Of a stretch of DNA of 64,000 nt, positions 39,515 to 54,500 are shown piece after piece (position 1 is the first letter of the stretch; every line of letters begins with the position of its first letter). Below the pieces are notes generated by a model. That model saw only the letters and a list, made by a program, of their open reading frames with translations, did not search any database and was not told the DNA's origin. The position numbers and the translations under genes were made by a program. Source of the DNA: Argopecten irradians (Eukaryota > Mollusca > Bivalvia > Pectinida > Pectinidae); assembly GCF_041381155.1 (NCBI RefSeq), contig NC_091138.1, positions 18,973,255 to 19,037,254 of the forward strand, given 5' to 3'.

Positions 39515-42500
39515 CTACAAAGCCTGGTAGAGGTCACTGTTGGTAGCAGTGTACCAACATCTGTTGTTTTCTACACGTCGTATAAAATAGTAGGTAACCA
39601 AAAATCCAACCACCTGAAATTTAAGTAGGAAAGATAGAATTTACAAAATGTTCAGGTATAAATATATCAAGTTTTCAAAAATGAAATGCACTATTGACAG
39701 ATCGCCAGCTGTCAATCAAACCGCACGTGACTTTGCATTTTGAATTGTGTGCGCTACGATGTTTGCTCCGACATTGAATAGAAACACGTGTGTGTGTGAG
39801 CGCGAGGCGAGCCTATATTACACCTGGCGATCGGTCAATTATATGATATTTGAAGGAATGAACAGCAAATTAAAATACAAGTTTGCGAGATACCATGTGC
39901 ACTTGGTTTCTAAAGCATGAAATCTTTGTATGTGAAAGTATGAAAGCAATTTCATGTGTGGCTACATCCTTGTTGATTTTCAAAGATACTTGGTAAATTG
40001 ATTTCATTAAAAACCAGTTCCTACAGATAGAGCAAGAACAGGGCTGTGTCATTACCTGTGGAATTGCACATCCCAGAGCGAAGGCTCCCACCAGATCTAG
40101 TCTACTGCTGAGTAAGTAGGTGAAGGAGTTCACACATCCGTCAATGTATACCCGACCTGTCGGTGACTGCAACTTTAAACAGAACGTGGAATCGGTAAAG
40201 GAGACAACTCATTTACCTAAACAGTAAATTGAAATAAATAAAACAGTACCGTCAGATACCCTCTTATTAGAAGGATAGAATATTCCAACAGATGACTAGT
40301 GAGCTATAGGTAGATGAGAGAACTCCTCACGAGCTGATGATAGTCACACAATATATAACTACTTAGCTACAGATACCAGTACATCTTACTGTGATGTATG
40401 TAGAGTATACTCACTGTTGTATTGAGACGAACACCATGACCACACATTTCTCCAAATTCACTACGCTACAATAATAAACATTATTCATGTTAGTAATGAA
40501 CATTTCAAAAAATTGAATTATAAATACAGGAATAATGATTTGAACAGTATCTCCCTTTATAGCTTTTCATCAAAAATACAGTTAATTAACTCACAAATTA
40601 AGTGAGAAGATGTGCAAATTTCAAAGCATTCAATATACAATTAAATAAGATCCGAACAGGAAGCGACACAATAAAGCAACATAAGATAGGACAGTCTTGA
40701 ATAACACTATTGCGTATGTAACCCAGCTCCCCTACCAATAAATACATATCCAGGTTCTCCTGTGAATTACAACAATTAACTTGAGCTGATATTTACCCCT
40801 TGAGGTGTACAACATGAGGCTGGTACACCACAGGATTCTGGCACGGAACTTCCCAACGAACAGGCAAAGTTAGGGTTGGACTCGTAATCTCGGAACGATG
40901 TGATGCCGCAACAGCCAAACTGGTAACAAAAAGATATCTGTATTCTAACATAGAAAAACTAAAGCTGAGTATGACATTATACCCGATACAGGTACAATCT
41001 TGAAAATGATAATCTATTTGGAATGTAACATATTCAATCCTAAGTTGAAGTGATAACAACATTTCCTATATCATACTTCTGATTATACATGTACTTATAA
41101 GAGATAGCTTTCCATAATACAGCATCCGTTCTATATTACTGACAATGTACTTACTGTTGACTGTAACATATCCATGGCAGTGGTGATCTCTGTACTGTCT
41201 GAGTACGCCTCCACCCCAAAAATCAGATCTGGCCTCACCATACTCGGCACCTAGAGGAACGCATACTTAGATTATTCATAGATAACACAGTGGCAAAAAA
41301 ACAGGACTTTGAGCTTAAAAAATCACTGGAAGCAAGTTTTAAATACAGAGAAATTTTATAACCACTTAATTCAGAAAAGATAACTGAAGTTTTTAGCATT
41401 ATTCATCAAGGTGACATTATTGCATGTAGGTCATGGTTACCCAATTGAGCAAACTAGATAGCTATTCACTCAAATAAAGAGGATCGTTATGTGCTGAAAC
41501 ATCAGGCAGGGTCGCAATTGTACTGACCAGCCTTTCCTTGTCTTGAGTGAAGTTGTGTCCTAATTCATTTGGAACATTCTTAATGACCCTGAGTTTATCC
41601 CAATTCATATGAATCCTGGTTGTGACTTAATCATCAGTTGCTGATGATGAATTCATATTGTTGTATCTCTATTGTCAAACATCTCTATTTTCTCCAAAAA
41701 CCCTTGTATCTCAGTTCTGAAGAGCCATGACTATGATCTAAGTCCTTGACCTTGACTGTATACCAATAAATCATCCTGGTTGTGACTCACTGTTTAAACT
41801 TCTTGTAGGTTGTGCCACAATTCTAAAGGATCCTGCTGACATTCACAAAGTTTCTAAGAATTTGATCATGATTGTGTCCCAAATCCTGAGAAAACCCCTG
41901 GTTCTAACTCACTTTTTAAGGCCCCTAATTTGTTTACCAATTTTCTGAAGAGCCTACAAGCTTTGACCCACTTCCTAAACACCCATGGTGGTATATAACA
42001 AACTATGTTGTATATTGAAAATTTGCTACTTTTTAATAAACAAATATTTTTAAGTTAGTTTGTTGACATTTATAGATGGACATCTGAAATTGGTAGTGAC
42101 AGCCAAATGGTGATGACATCATGTCATCTGAGTCAGTCTAATGAGAGGAATTCTAGAAATGGTCTTAAGTCACTTTATGTGAGATGTAGGAGTAGTAATG
42201 AAGGGAGACAGCATGAAACAGAAATCAATAAGGGTGTGCAGCGTTAATTACATAAACCTATTAGACCACATCCGTATTGAATCAATTACAGCCTCCTAGG
42301 AGATTACACACCATGCCCTAAAGTGTCAAATGATGCTGAAAGTCAACACACACCTACATTAAGACGTATTCCTAACCCTACTTCAGTATTTAGTGAACTA
42401 GACATGTATACATACCATTTACTCAGCGTTTAGTGAGCTAGACATATATAACATGTATACATACCATTTACTCAGCGTTTAGTGAGCTAGACATATATAA

Positions 42501-45500
42501 CATGTATACATACCATTTACTCAGCGTTTAGTGAGCTAGACATGTATAACAAAGACTACCTCAATATTTAGTGAACTGGCCATATATATACTCAACACTA
42601 TCTCAGTGTTTATAGTGAGCTAAAAAAGTTCAACTATAATTACCTCAATGTTCAGTGAGCTAATCATGTATAACCACCTTTTACAAAATCATCAACAGCG
42701 TACAATTTCAACAGGAAATTCAAATTAAACCTTTGGATCAACAATACATAGTGCATATGATACATTGTGTTAAGTAATTGAACAGATCATGAACATAAGG
42801 TACATTGTGTTAAGTAATTGAACAGATCATGAACATAAGGTAAAAGGCACAGGTATGTTTGGCTAGGGGATTGGGTGAGTTTGAGGCCTGGATAGGCAGT
42901 GAGTACTCAGTACTTCCTCTGTGTTTAGTGAGCTAGACATGCCTACTTCTACCGGTGTTTAGAGAGTTAAGCATGAATACTCACAACTATTTCCCTATTT
43001 GCTCAGCTACATAGCCTTTATAGGTAAACCTAAACTAATAAAATATTTATATAATTAAAGACTGGCATACCTACATATTCACAGCCTCAGTTTAGGGAGG
43101 AACACTTACCTTACGTTTATAGATGTACGCCAAAACCCCAATTGCTACTTGTACCACAAAAGCTATGACAGTAAAAGACAGGAACTGGAAACAAAATTTC
43201 ATAATTATATATAGTGTCTCAATGAAAATGGATCTTATAAACATTTCAATTAATTTAATTATTTCTCTTTTCTATCGAGTTCATTTTCTCACCCATAGTA
43301 TGCAAGATAAGTAATTTGCGTCATACTTACTAGTTTGAGGAGTAGAGAATTCTCCTTTAATGTGCCACAGATACCACCAAAAGCATTGATGGCCACAAAC
43401 AACCCCACAAACATTACAAGGGCGACCGGCAGTGACAGAGAATTGTTGAGGTGTCGATGGTTTTGTCTCTCCAGCTCCGTAAATATCCCAAGGATGAACA
43501 ATCCAAGCCCCACAAACTAAAACATGACAATGGAACAATTGCAACAGGTGTTTGTTGTCAACAGATATAACTTTATAATAAATATGTGCTATATTACTGT
43601 AACAGGGTGCAGGGTTTACAATAAATTTATTACCTGCCTCTGCCAGGGATCGAACTCGGGACCTCTGGATTACTAGTCTGACGCTCAACCGATCGAGCTA
43701 AAGAGAAGTTCTCTCTAGCCGAGCGATATATTGCGGCTAGTATTGACCAGGGTTACATACTCCCCCTCCAGGGATGAACTCGTCTGCGAGTTTCCAGGGG
43801 TCACAACGATTCCTTCGCAGGTATCGTGAAGTATCATTCCCGAGTCCCTACATGGGCGCCAATGTAACAGGGTGCAGGATTTACAATAAATTTAATACCT
43901 GCCTCTGCCAGGGATCGAACTCGGGACCTCTGGATTACTAGTCTGACGCTCAACCGATCGAGCTAAAGAGAAGTTCTCTCTAGCCGAGCGATATATTGCG
44001 GCTAGTATTGACCAGGGTTACATATGTGCTTATTACTTTCAACATCTATAAGATGACCTTTCTCTGCTTGAATTCAACATTTTGAATAAGTGTTTTTTGT
44101 TTGTTTTTTTTTCTTGTAATTTTCATATGTAACAAGCACTTGATGTTTATAAATCTTCGCTGGTGCTTACTTTATTCAATTCTTATGACAGGAGCTGTTA
44201 TCTTCAATAATCATAACAGGTGTTTGTTGTATATATGCATATGCAATACATGTCATGGGAAGATTTTCAAAAACACAGTAAAACATTCACATTTTACAGT
44301 TTAATTGCTATCAAAACCTTCTATAGATATGTGGTTATTTATAAGGTTAAATATACATTTGAGTTTTATTCTACAACCTTATATTACTAGACCATATAAT
44401 TACTTGATAACAATGTATGCGCACATGACACATACACCTTATATCTGTATAAAGTGTTTAACTTTGCGGCTACAATGTTCGACATGACCTATGTCTACAT
44501 ATGAATTGTTATGTAGGTTATCACATCCCAGGGAAATTCAAACCAAGGTCATCTCATTCAATCATATGATTTATGTGAACCTTCAAGTCCTTGACATTGG
44601 ATTGTCTGCCCTGCATTAGGGCATTAGAATTATACCTTCTGTCTCTTTGCATGCTTGTAAAATGGGCACTAAAGTAATCTTGTCTTTTTTAATCTTCCAA
44701 ACTGATCATGACTATCTTTCTTCCTAACATCTCTGATTCTCCGTGGACACTGCCTCGATTTTGGCCTTGAAGTGAATGCTTGGCCCTGCGAGGAAGGCTC
44801 TGGGTTCTGTCCCCTAGTTGAGACATACCCTAGTCTATTAGTGGTAGCTTATGCTCCTGTTGTCAGTATAATGTGACCAGGTTGTGTGGGGTGTAATTGT
44901 TCTGTGACTGGTGTGGTACATGTGATTGTTTTGTCTCTAGCAGCATGCTTCAGTAAGAAGGCAAAAGGCAAGAGTTCCACTATTACAAATAGTCATAACA
45001 CAAACTTACTACAGTCTCCTAAAACATGCACCCACTTCACACACACAACACAAACTTACTGCAGTCTCCTAAAACATGCACCCACTTCACACACACAACA
45101 CACAAACTTACTGCAGTCTCCTAAAACATGTATGCACTTCATACACACAACACAAACTAAATGCAGTCTCCTAAAACATGCACCCACTTCACATACTCAA
45201 CACAAACTAACTGCAGTCTCCCAAAACATGCATGTACTACCATGCATACTCACACACACACAACACAAACTTACTGCAGTCTCCCAAAACATGCACACAC
45301 TTCACACACACAACATACTAAATACATAGGCAGTTAATAGTAAAAGCTAGGACATTACAGTCACACTATAACCAACCAACTATTATTACATTGTCCATTT
45401 CAGGTAAAGTTCAATATAAGTTTTATATGCTTATATCATGGAGATAAATAATTATACGTAAATATGTGTTGATGGGATGCATATTACTTATTTGTGAGTT

Positions 45501-48500
45501 TGGGATATACAATGCATATCAAGTATACATGTAATGTAATTCAAAATGTCAGCTAGATCTATAGGTGTGCACGTCTCAACATATAATTTTTCACATGATG
45601 TTTTTTTAAACACATGTACTTTTTCCAAGTAGAATGAGTATACATCATCTCACATATATTTGAATACAATCATTGTTCTACTCATAAATGAATGGTTTTA
45701 GATATAATATGAGAATTTCATCCGCATGAGTCATTTGTTTATATAAAAGAGTGAAAATATTGATCTGCACCTATAGGTATGTCAATAACAAAATCAATAT
45801 ATGATTTTTATTTGTTCAAATGTTCAGCATTTAAACAGCGTTATTATTTGAAAGGATAAGCATATTTATGTACATTTTGTATAATATAGTCCAAATGAAG
45901 TCTAGCTGGTTGTCAATTATGATAACACCTAGTACATATTGTATCTGTTACTGTTGTGAAGTACTGTCTATATCTGTATATACAGATATATTTTCAGTCT
46001 CTCATCACTGTAAGTAACAGATGATATATAACCCTTGATCTCTATTCCCCTGTTATATGTATACCAATCCCTGATCTCTACTCCCCTGTTATATGTATAC
46101 CAATCCCTGATCTCTACTCCCCTGTTATATGTATACCAATCCCTGATCTCTACTCCCCTGTTATATGTATACCAATCCCTGATCTCTACTCCCCTGTTAT
46201 ATGTATACCAATCCCTGATCTCTACTCCCCTGTTATATGTATACCAATCCCTGATCTCTACTCCCCTGTTATATGTATACCAATCCCTGATCTCTACTCC
46301 CCTGTTATATGTATACCAATCCCTGATCTCTACTCCCCTGTTATATGTATACCAATCCCTGATCTCTACTCCCCTGTTATATGTATACCAATCCCTGATC
46401 TCTATTCCCCTGTTATATGTATACCAATCCCTGATCTCTACTCCCCTGTTATATGTATACCAATCCCTGATCTCTACTCCCCTGTTATATGTATACCAAT
46501 CCTGATCTCTACTCCCCTGTTATATGTATACCAATCCCTGATCTCTACTCCCCTGTTATATGTATACCAATCCCTGATCTCTATCCCCTGTTATATGTAT
46601 ACCAATCCCTGATCTCTATCCCCTGTTATATGTATACCAATCCCTGATCTCTACTCCCCTGTTATATGTATACCAATCCCTGATCTCTACTCCCCTGTTA
46701 TATGTATACCAATCCTGATCTCTACTCCCTGTTATATGTATACCAATCCCTGATCTCTACTCCCCTGTTTATATGTATACCAATCCCTGATCTCTACTCC
46801 CCTGTTATATGTATACCAATCCCTGATCTCTACTCCCCTGTTATATGTATACCAATCCCTGATCTCTACTCCCCTGTTATATGTATACCAATCCCTGATC
46901 TCTACTCCCCTGTTATATGTATACCAATCCCTGATCTCTATCCCCTGTTATATGTATCCAATCCTGATCTCTACTCCCCTGTTATATGTATACCAATCCC
47001 TGATCTCTACTCCCCTGTTATATGTATACCAATCCCTGATCTCTACTCCCTGTTATATGTATACCAATCCTGATCTCTACTCCCCTGTTATATGTATACC
47101 AATCCCTGATCTCTACTCCCTGTTATATGTATACCAATCCCTGATCTCTACTCCCCTGTTATATGTATACCAATCCCTGATCTCTACTCCCCTGTTATAT
47201 GTATACCAATCCCTGATCTCTACTCCCCTGTTATATGTATACCAATCCCTGATCTCTACTCCCCTGTTATATGTATACCAATCCCTGATCTCTACTCCCC
47301 TGTTATATGTATACCAATCCCTGATCTCTACTACTCCCTGTTATATGTATACCAATCCCTGATCTCTACTCCCCTGTTATATGTATACCAATCCCTGATC
47401 TCTACTCCCCTGTTATATGTATACCAATCCCTGATCTCTACTCCCCTGTTATATGTACAATCCCTGATCTCTATCCCCTGTTATATGTATACCAATCCCT
47501 GATCTCTACTCCCTGTTATATGATACCATCCCTGATACCAATCCTGATCTCTACTCCCCTGTTATATGTATACCAATCCCTGATCTACTCCCCTGTTATA
47601 TGTATACCAATCCCTGATCTCTACTCCCCTGTTATATGTATACCAATCCCTGATCTCTACTCCCCTGTTATATGTATACCAATCCCTGATCTCTACTCCC
47701 CTGTTATATGTATACCAATCCCTGATCTCTACTCCCCTGTTATATGTATACCAATCCCTGATCTCTACTCCCCTGTATAATGATCTCTATCCCTGTTATA
47801 TGATACCAATCCCTGATCTCTACTCCCCTGTTATATGTATACCAATCCCTGATCTCTACTCCCTGTTATATGTATACCAATCCCTGATCTCTACTCCCCT
47901 GTTATATGTATACCAATCCCTGATCTCTACTCCCCTGTTATATGTATATACCAATCCCTGATCTCTATCCCCTGTTATATGTATACCAATCCCTGATCTC
48001 TACTCCCCTGTTATATGTATACCAATCCCTGATCTCTACTCCCCTGTTATATGTATACCAATCCCTGATCTCTACTCCCCTGTTATATGTATACCAATCC
48101 CTGATCTCTACTCCCCTGTTATATGTATACCAATCCCTGATCTCTACTCCCCTGTTATATGTATACCAATCCCTGATCTCTACTCCCCTGTTATATGTAT
48201 ACCAATCCCTGATCTCTACTCCCCTGTTATATGTATACCAATCCCTGATCTCCCCTGTTATATGTATACCAATCCCTGATCTCTACTCCCCTGTTATATG
48301 TATACCAATCCCTGATCTCTACTCCCCTGTTATATGTATACCAATCCCTGATCTCTACTCCCCTGTTATATGTATACCAATCCCTGATCTCTACTCCCCT
48401 GTTATATGTATACCAATCCCTGATCTCTACTCCCCTGTTATATGTATACCAATCCCTGATCTCTACTCCCCTGTTATATGTATACCAATCCCTGATCTCT

Positions 48501-51500
48501 ACTCCCCTGTTATATGTATACCAATCCCTGATCTCTACTCCCCTGTTATATGTATACCAATCCCTGATCTCTACTCCCCTGTTATATGTATACCAATCCC
48601 TGATCTCTACTCCCCTGTTATATGTATACCAATCCCTGATCTCTACTCCCCTGTTATATGTATACCAATCCCTGATCTCTACTCCCCTGTTATATGTATA
48701 CCAATCCTGATCTCTATCCCCTGTTATATGTATACCAATCCCTGATCTCTACTCCCCTGTTATATGTATACCGATCCCTGATCTCTACATTCCCTGTTAT
48801 ATAATAATCCCTGATCTCTACTCCCCTGTACACCTATCTATAACTGGGGACTGCTGCTCCTGAAATATTCATATCCTCAATTGGTTACAGAGGCTACAAT
48901 GGTCCAATTAGCCCCACATTTAATCTTTGTCTAAATTACCAGGAGACCTATAGTATTGGTACACATGGGGAGCATCTTCAATCTCTGGCCATCTCCAAAT
49001 AATAGGGCAGTTCGTTTCCAATAAGTATTTCATTAATGTGCACTACACTTGCTTGTACTGAGTGACTTTAGCATTCACCAGAAATAGTTCTGCCTCTGTG
49101 TCATTCAGCCAAGGAATGGAAGTACATTTCTACACATCCAAGTGCATATTACTACAAGATATATGGTCTGTGTATCTGGTAATAAGATCAGAGGCCGGGT
49201 TCTGGCTAGCTAGAAGGTTGTATTGGTGTCAAAGACATGACCAGCAGTAACATTTCACACAGACTTAGGGAACGTAGCAAGCCTTAGTCTAAGAAATTCT
49301 GCAGTGTAATTTTTAGCTGTGTAAAATAGACAATCAAAGGTTCTGTTGTGCATTACCAATTAAACTTTTAAAGCATCAACTCTTATGTTCTCCAATTTTT
49401 AATGCTGTAAGAATCTTTCATGTGTGTTGAATCAGTCAAAAACTAAATACATATATATATATACAATATAATCAAAATTTATCCCATTAAATTCTGTTTT
49501 CCATTAATTAATTTCATAATCATAACAAGGTAAAATACGGTATGTAAAATTAAGAAACAGTTTAATAAAAGAAATATAATTGATAAGTAATGAAACCGAT
49601 CAGGTTTACTGCACTAGTTAAAAACTCACAGTAATAATGGTATTGAAGGTTTTTGATATTATCTAGATTTTATGTTTCATTTAAAGTTTTTATCAGCACA
49701 TGATGATATTGTTGTAAGTGTTATAAAAGGACTTGTCTTGAAACCAATCCCAGAGTGCTAGTGCCATCTACTGGGTAGATAACAGATACGCCAGGTACCG
49801 GACACACCAGGTATCAGCAGGTACGCTGACATCACAGATTACAGGTGATACCAGGTGTGAACTTTGATACAGGGGTATAACAGACTGCGTGTAAGGATGT
49901 TCGGACCTGAATCACTCATGGTGATAAGGTATCGGATGTTAGATCTCCCCAATGGTGACATCATAATCTGTCTATATGTAATCTCCAAATATATGTACTA
50001 CACCTATACCAAGAGGCCCTGACGTTTATCATGTAGCTCTATTTATCATCAAGTGTACTTCATGTAAGATTTTCATGATATATATATATACTGTAGATAT
50101 TTCTACAACTTAAAAACTGAATGGAACGAAAGGAAAATTGTGGCTAAATATCTACCCCCTATATATGCTTTTCAAGAAACTAAATGCATTTGTCTTACAA
50201 TAAAACCATATCAATATACCTCGGTAAATGAAAAAAGAGAACACAGCTTTTTGATAATTTATATAATATCCCCTGGAATATTTATTAAATATGAAATATC
50301 ACTATTTCAATTGTAGATTTTTTTACCAGATATATATACAAATGTACTGAAGTTGTGATGAATAAAGCTTTCTGTGAGAAGTATAGACAGAGTTATATAG
50401 TATCTTGCAAAACAATTGATAACTTAATACAACATATCCATTATAAGAGGTATATAGAAAAAAGAAACCTTATCAATGGCAAATATTGCAAACAAATGTG
50501 TAATGCCATTGAGGATACTCTTATTACTAGTGATAAAGGAAATGATACACCTGCTACTGAAGAACTGTATTTGTATTACATTCAATCATGTTAAAGAACT
50601 ACAACCAGAAAAATTTTTTCATGATTTTTTACACTTTTTTAACGTCAGATCATGACATTATTTCCTCTCTACAACATGCTAATTATAACTAGCAATTATC
50701 ACTACTTCATGAGAGGAAATAGTTTGGCACAACAGCCAACCTGAACTGTATAATAGACGATAAACAAGTTTCCTATAGTCTACACCCATAAACATCTGTT
50801 GTAGGAATATTGTATGTGATGCATGGGGAAAACAGATGCATGCACACCACAAAAACATTTACTTATATAACTAATACCAGCTATGAAGCTTCTTATATAT
50901 CAAACAGCTGTTTCAAGTTATCCCCAGTATATGGCTCTAGTCAAATCGTAAAATTGTATATATACATAACTATAGTGTAATTATTTGTGACTATAAAAGA
51001 GGGGACATTATCCTAGCATAGCGGAAACTGTTTTGTATTTAGCAGGGCTATTTTGGCTATAATGTCAGTCGAAAAAAACCATCCCTAAAAATACTATTAC
51101 CATTGTTTTGTGAGTCTATGCTTTGAATAAATCTACACATAAAAAATTACATCAACTTTATGCTTCAGTTGTCCTATCTTCCACACCCTCTTAATTTGCG
51201 CTTGTACAGCTCATACCTAACACAGCTCACATTAAAATGACCCTATGCTCATATAATTGCATGTAAAAGGATTTCCCCCAAAGCAGAAAATCTATAATTG
51301 TTCTCATAAATATCAAAAGGGAAGGATGACAATCACTCAGTGATGATTCACATTGATACATCCCTGCTGGATGTGCACACCATTATTGGCATTATACCAC
51401 AATGTCAGTACAAACCTATCATTAACCACAAAGGATTGTAGGTTTTCTGGGATAAATATGATCACAAATAGCCCCTAGTACATCTCCATACAGTTATTTA

Positions 51501-54500
51501 CTGATTTTATTCCTATGGCATATTTAGTGATTATAATTATTGATTCATCGTTTAGATAGTGGTGATGATGGTTAAATGGAATCAGAGAGAACAGCCCCTA
51601 CAGACAATGTATCTCAAACACTTCTACAGCGCAAGGAACCCTTTGTTAGCTTGACCATGTCAATGTATCACGAGAAAAGCTTGATGATATGATATTAATA
51701 TCCATGTCTAAAATGCAGGTTTTTATCCAACTGGTTCGGTTTTAGCTATATAAATTTGTTAATTTTTTCCATATTTGTAATGGCTTTTATTAACTTATTA
51801 ATCAAAATACTTGAGTATGATCATATGTATTTCATTTACGGTACAATTTTTATCTTCAAATTTAAATTCAAACAAATGAGTGGGAACAATCATGGACATT
51901 CCATCATGTGCTAAAGAAAGAACATATACGATAGGTCACTAGGTGTTTATGTGAAGAAGGTGTCAGAGAATTTATAACTTAACAGCAGTTTAAAACCTTT
52001 TTAGAGTTAATGGCTTTGTGAAGAGCTGTACTAATGGTTTTCCTGACAAAGCTAACTAAGATATGTTCTCTCTGGTGTTAATGACAGAATATGTGATAGA
52101 ATGACTGCCAATTTTACAGTATACAATAGCTTACAGTAACCACATTATAACTTAAAGATGCTCCACCACCGACAGAGCATAAATGATATTAATCATTTGA
52201 ACAATAATTGGTGTTTAATCGTGTATATATATGCCTAATTAACACAAAAAATAATATAAAATAATTCGCCTTTGGTGTATGCGCAATCAGTACTTCATTC
52301 CATATAGGATATAGTGTCACGGAATTTTTTCGGGACGCAATTAATTATTTTTCATATTTTTAACTTGAAGTAAAATTAGAAGCTCAAACTTTTCAATGGT
52401 GGTAATGGTGTAAAGTAAGTAACTTTTGTAACTGAAGAAAAATACTAAATCGTCTGCTCCTGTTTTTTATAGTGAAAAAATACCATTTGTCAGCCGTGGA
52501 GCATCTTTAAAAAATCAGGAAATTGTTCATCAAGATCAGTCAATGGACATGGTTTTTTCAAACTCTGCTTGTCACTCTGTTTTTACTATTACAATCTATT
52601 TCCTTTCACTGTCAGCCATGAAACTAACCATACATGGACCTATATAGGGACCAGTTGGTTATCACAGCTGATCTGTGCAAAGGCTTGTTAGTCTGGGCCC
52701 GTGGGGAGTTAAACCACACAGATAGGTTAACATCAGAAGTTATCTCTTTTATACACTGATGGTTCTATATCATTACAGAGGAAATGACTTCCTGCTGCAA
52801 CAGTTCTCATGTTTTGTATCCATGATGTGCATATATGTCAGGGATGATATTTCCACTGATAGTAGTGTGGCAAAATTTTTAAGCTTGGAAATTACATCAC
52901 TTAATTCAGTGTTCCATTACCACCGAGGTAAATCGGAGAGTTAAACCACTTTTAACAGTATAAAAATCAATACCAGTGCACTGGTAGTACAATGTCACAG
53001 GCCAGCGTCTCCTGTGGCTCAGCCAGACCTAATCACATACCACATTTTATTTGATGTCAATCATATGAAAAGTCTCCATCTCTGGGACACTAGAGAAATT
53101 GAACGCAGACAATTATATTACAATCGGCCTCTTTCAGCAATAGAAAATATCCGATTGTTTTTCGTTCAATTTTCTCTTGGTAAAAGAAGCCAGTTAACAA
53201 ATTGAGCCTAAGCCAAGCCAAGCAGAAAATTCAATATACACATGAATAAGCCAAAATGTCAGCAATCAGGAGCCCCAGTCAGACATCCTTTGAAATTTAA
53301 AATGGCAAGTCGACTGTACAAATACTGCAGCAGTGCTGATAATTATGTTGCAGTGTTGTACAATAGAGAATATTAGGGATAATGAATGTCCTTCAATATT
53401 GTGGCCATCTAAAAAATACTTTTTATACCTCAAGCTAGATATAATTAATTGTAGTTTTGCATAATGTGTAACACTTCTGCATACATATCGTCCAATGTTT
53501 TACACATTATTTAACATCATTCATGTAACTACTGGTACCTACAATAAGCAGATATTCCATATATATCACAAGGCATTGATTAGATGCCATAGCTAGAATA
53601 TAGAATAATAGGCCTTTCTATCTGTTCTGTGTTTAGCCTAGTATTCTTTTGTCCTATCACATTGCTGATTTGAATGTGAATGGCATCCTGTGCTAACCAA
53701 TACAGTAATTATTTTAAAACCTACCATCACGGAAGTTTCTCATTATCCACTTTGGTTATTTTGGTATGCTACTGCATATATAATACGTAAACACATGCAC
53801 TGATATACACACAACAAATATTGTTTATTTATTCTGAGTATAGGTGAAATGAAAATATTTTATTCATCACTATAAACAAAGATCTTGTCTCAATAAAAAC
53901 AAATGAAATTGTCTTTATCAAAGACATAAATGCCTCTGCTTTCACATGTGATCAATGTGGACAGCTAGGACACATTTAGACACAACAGGACGAGACGCGA
54001 CAGAACAGACATGAGTAATATATGTTATATATCCCAATGGTCACCACCAAATTTCATGATGGGAACATTAAAACATATTAGTGTTTGAAATGTTTTATTT
54101 TATTTATGTTATCTACTGTCCATTTGTTATATCTTCTGCAGCAAAGATCCATGATATCTATGGTAACTAGTTAATCTGAGTCAGACAAATAACTGAGGCT
54201 GCATGACCTGACCTTGACTGTCCCTGTCCATAAATACATCAGGCCCACCATCATTAAATCAAACTACAGCAGTGATCCCCATTAATGAACCAATAAAACC
54301 AACACAATTCACATTCTCCATCCATTCAAAATATTAATGAGGGATTAATACTGGCTACAAGCTTGAGCCTTCAAGAGTTTTTTTTTAAAACTAAGTGAAT
54401 TCTGGAGTAAAGGCTTCAGTCTGGGTGAATTCTATATGGGATTAAATTCTATATGGGATTATCTCCCCCTGATTGTCATAAAAACAAATTTATTTTCTAA

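Noticed and set aside
43632-43702. A functional tRNA gene
   Set aside because: A- and B-boxes are present but the anticodon stem does not pair, and the segment is part of an LTR that occurs twice.
46035-48745. Long open reading frames of repeating SLISTPLLYVYQ or IPIPDLYSPVIC
   Set aside because: They arise only because the 36-bp satellite unit is a multiple of three and lacks stops; they shift frame at every short indel and sit in an intron.
46032-48829. A CRISPR-like regular repeat array
   Set aside because: Units are contiguous with no unique spacers, and the genome is animal.
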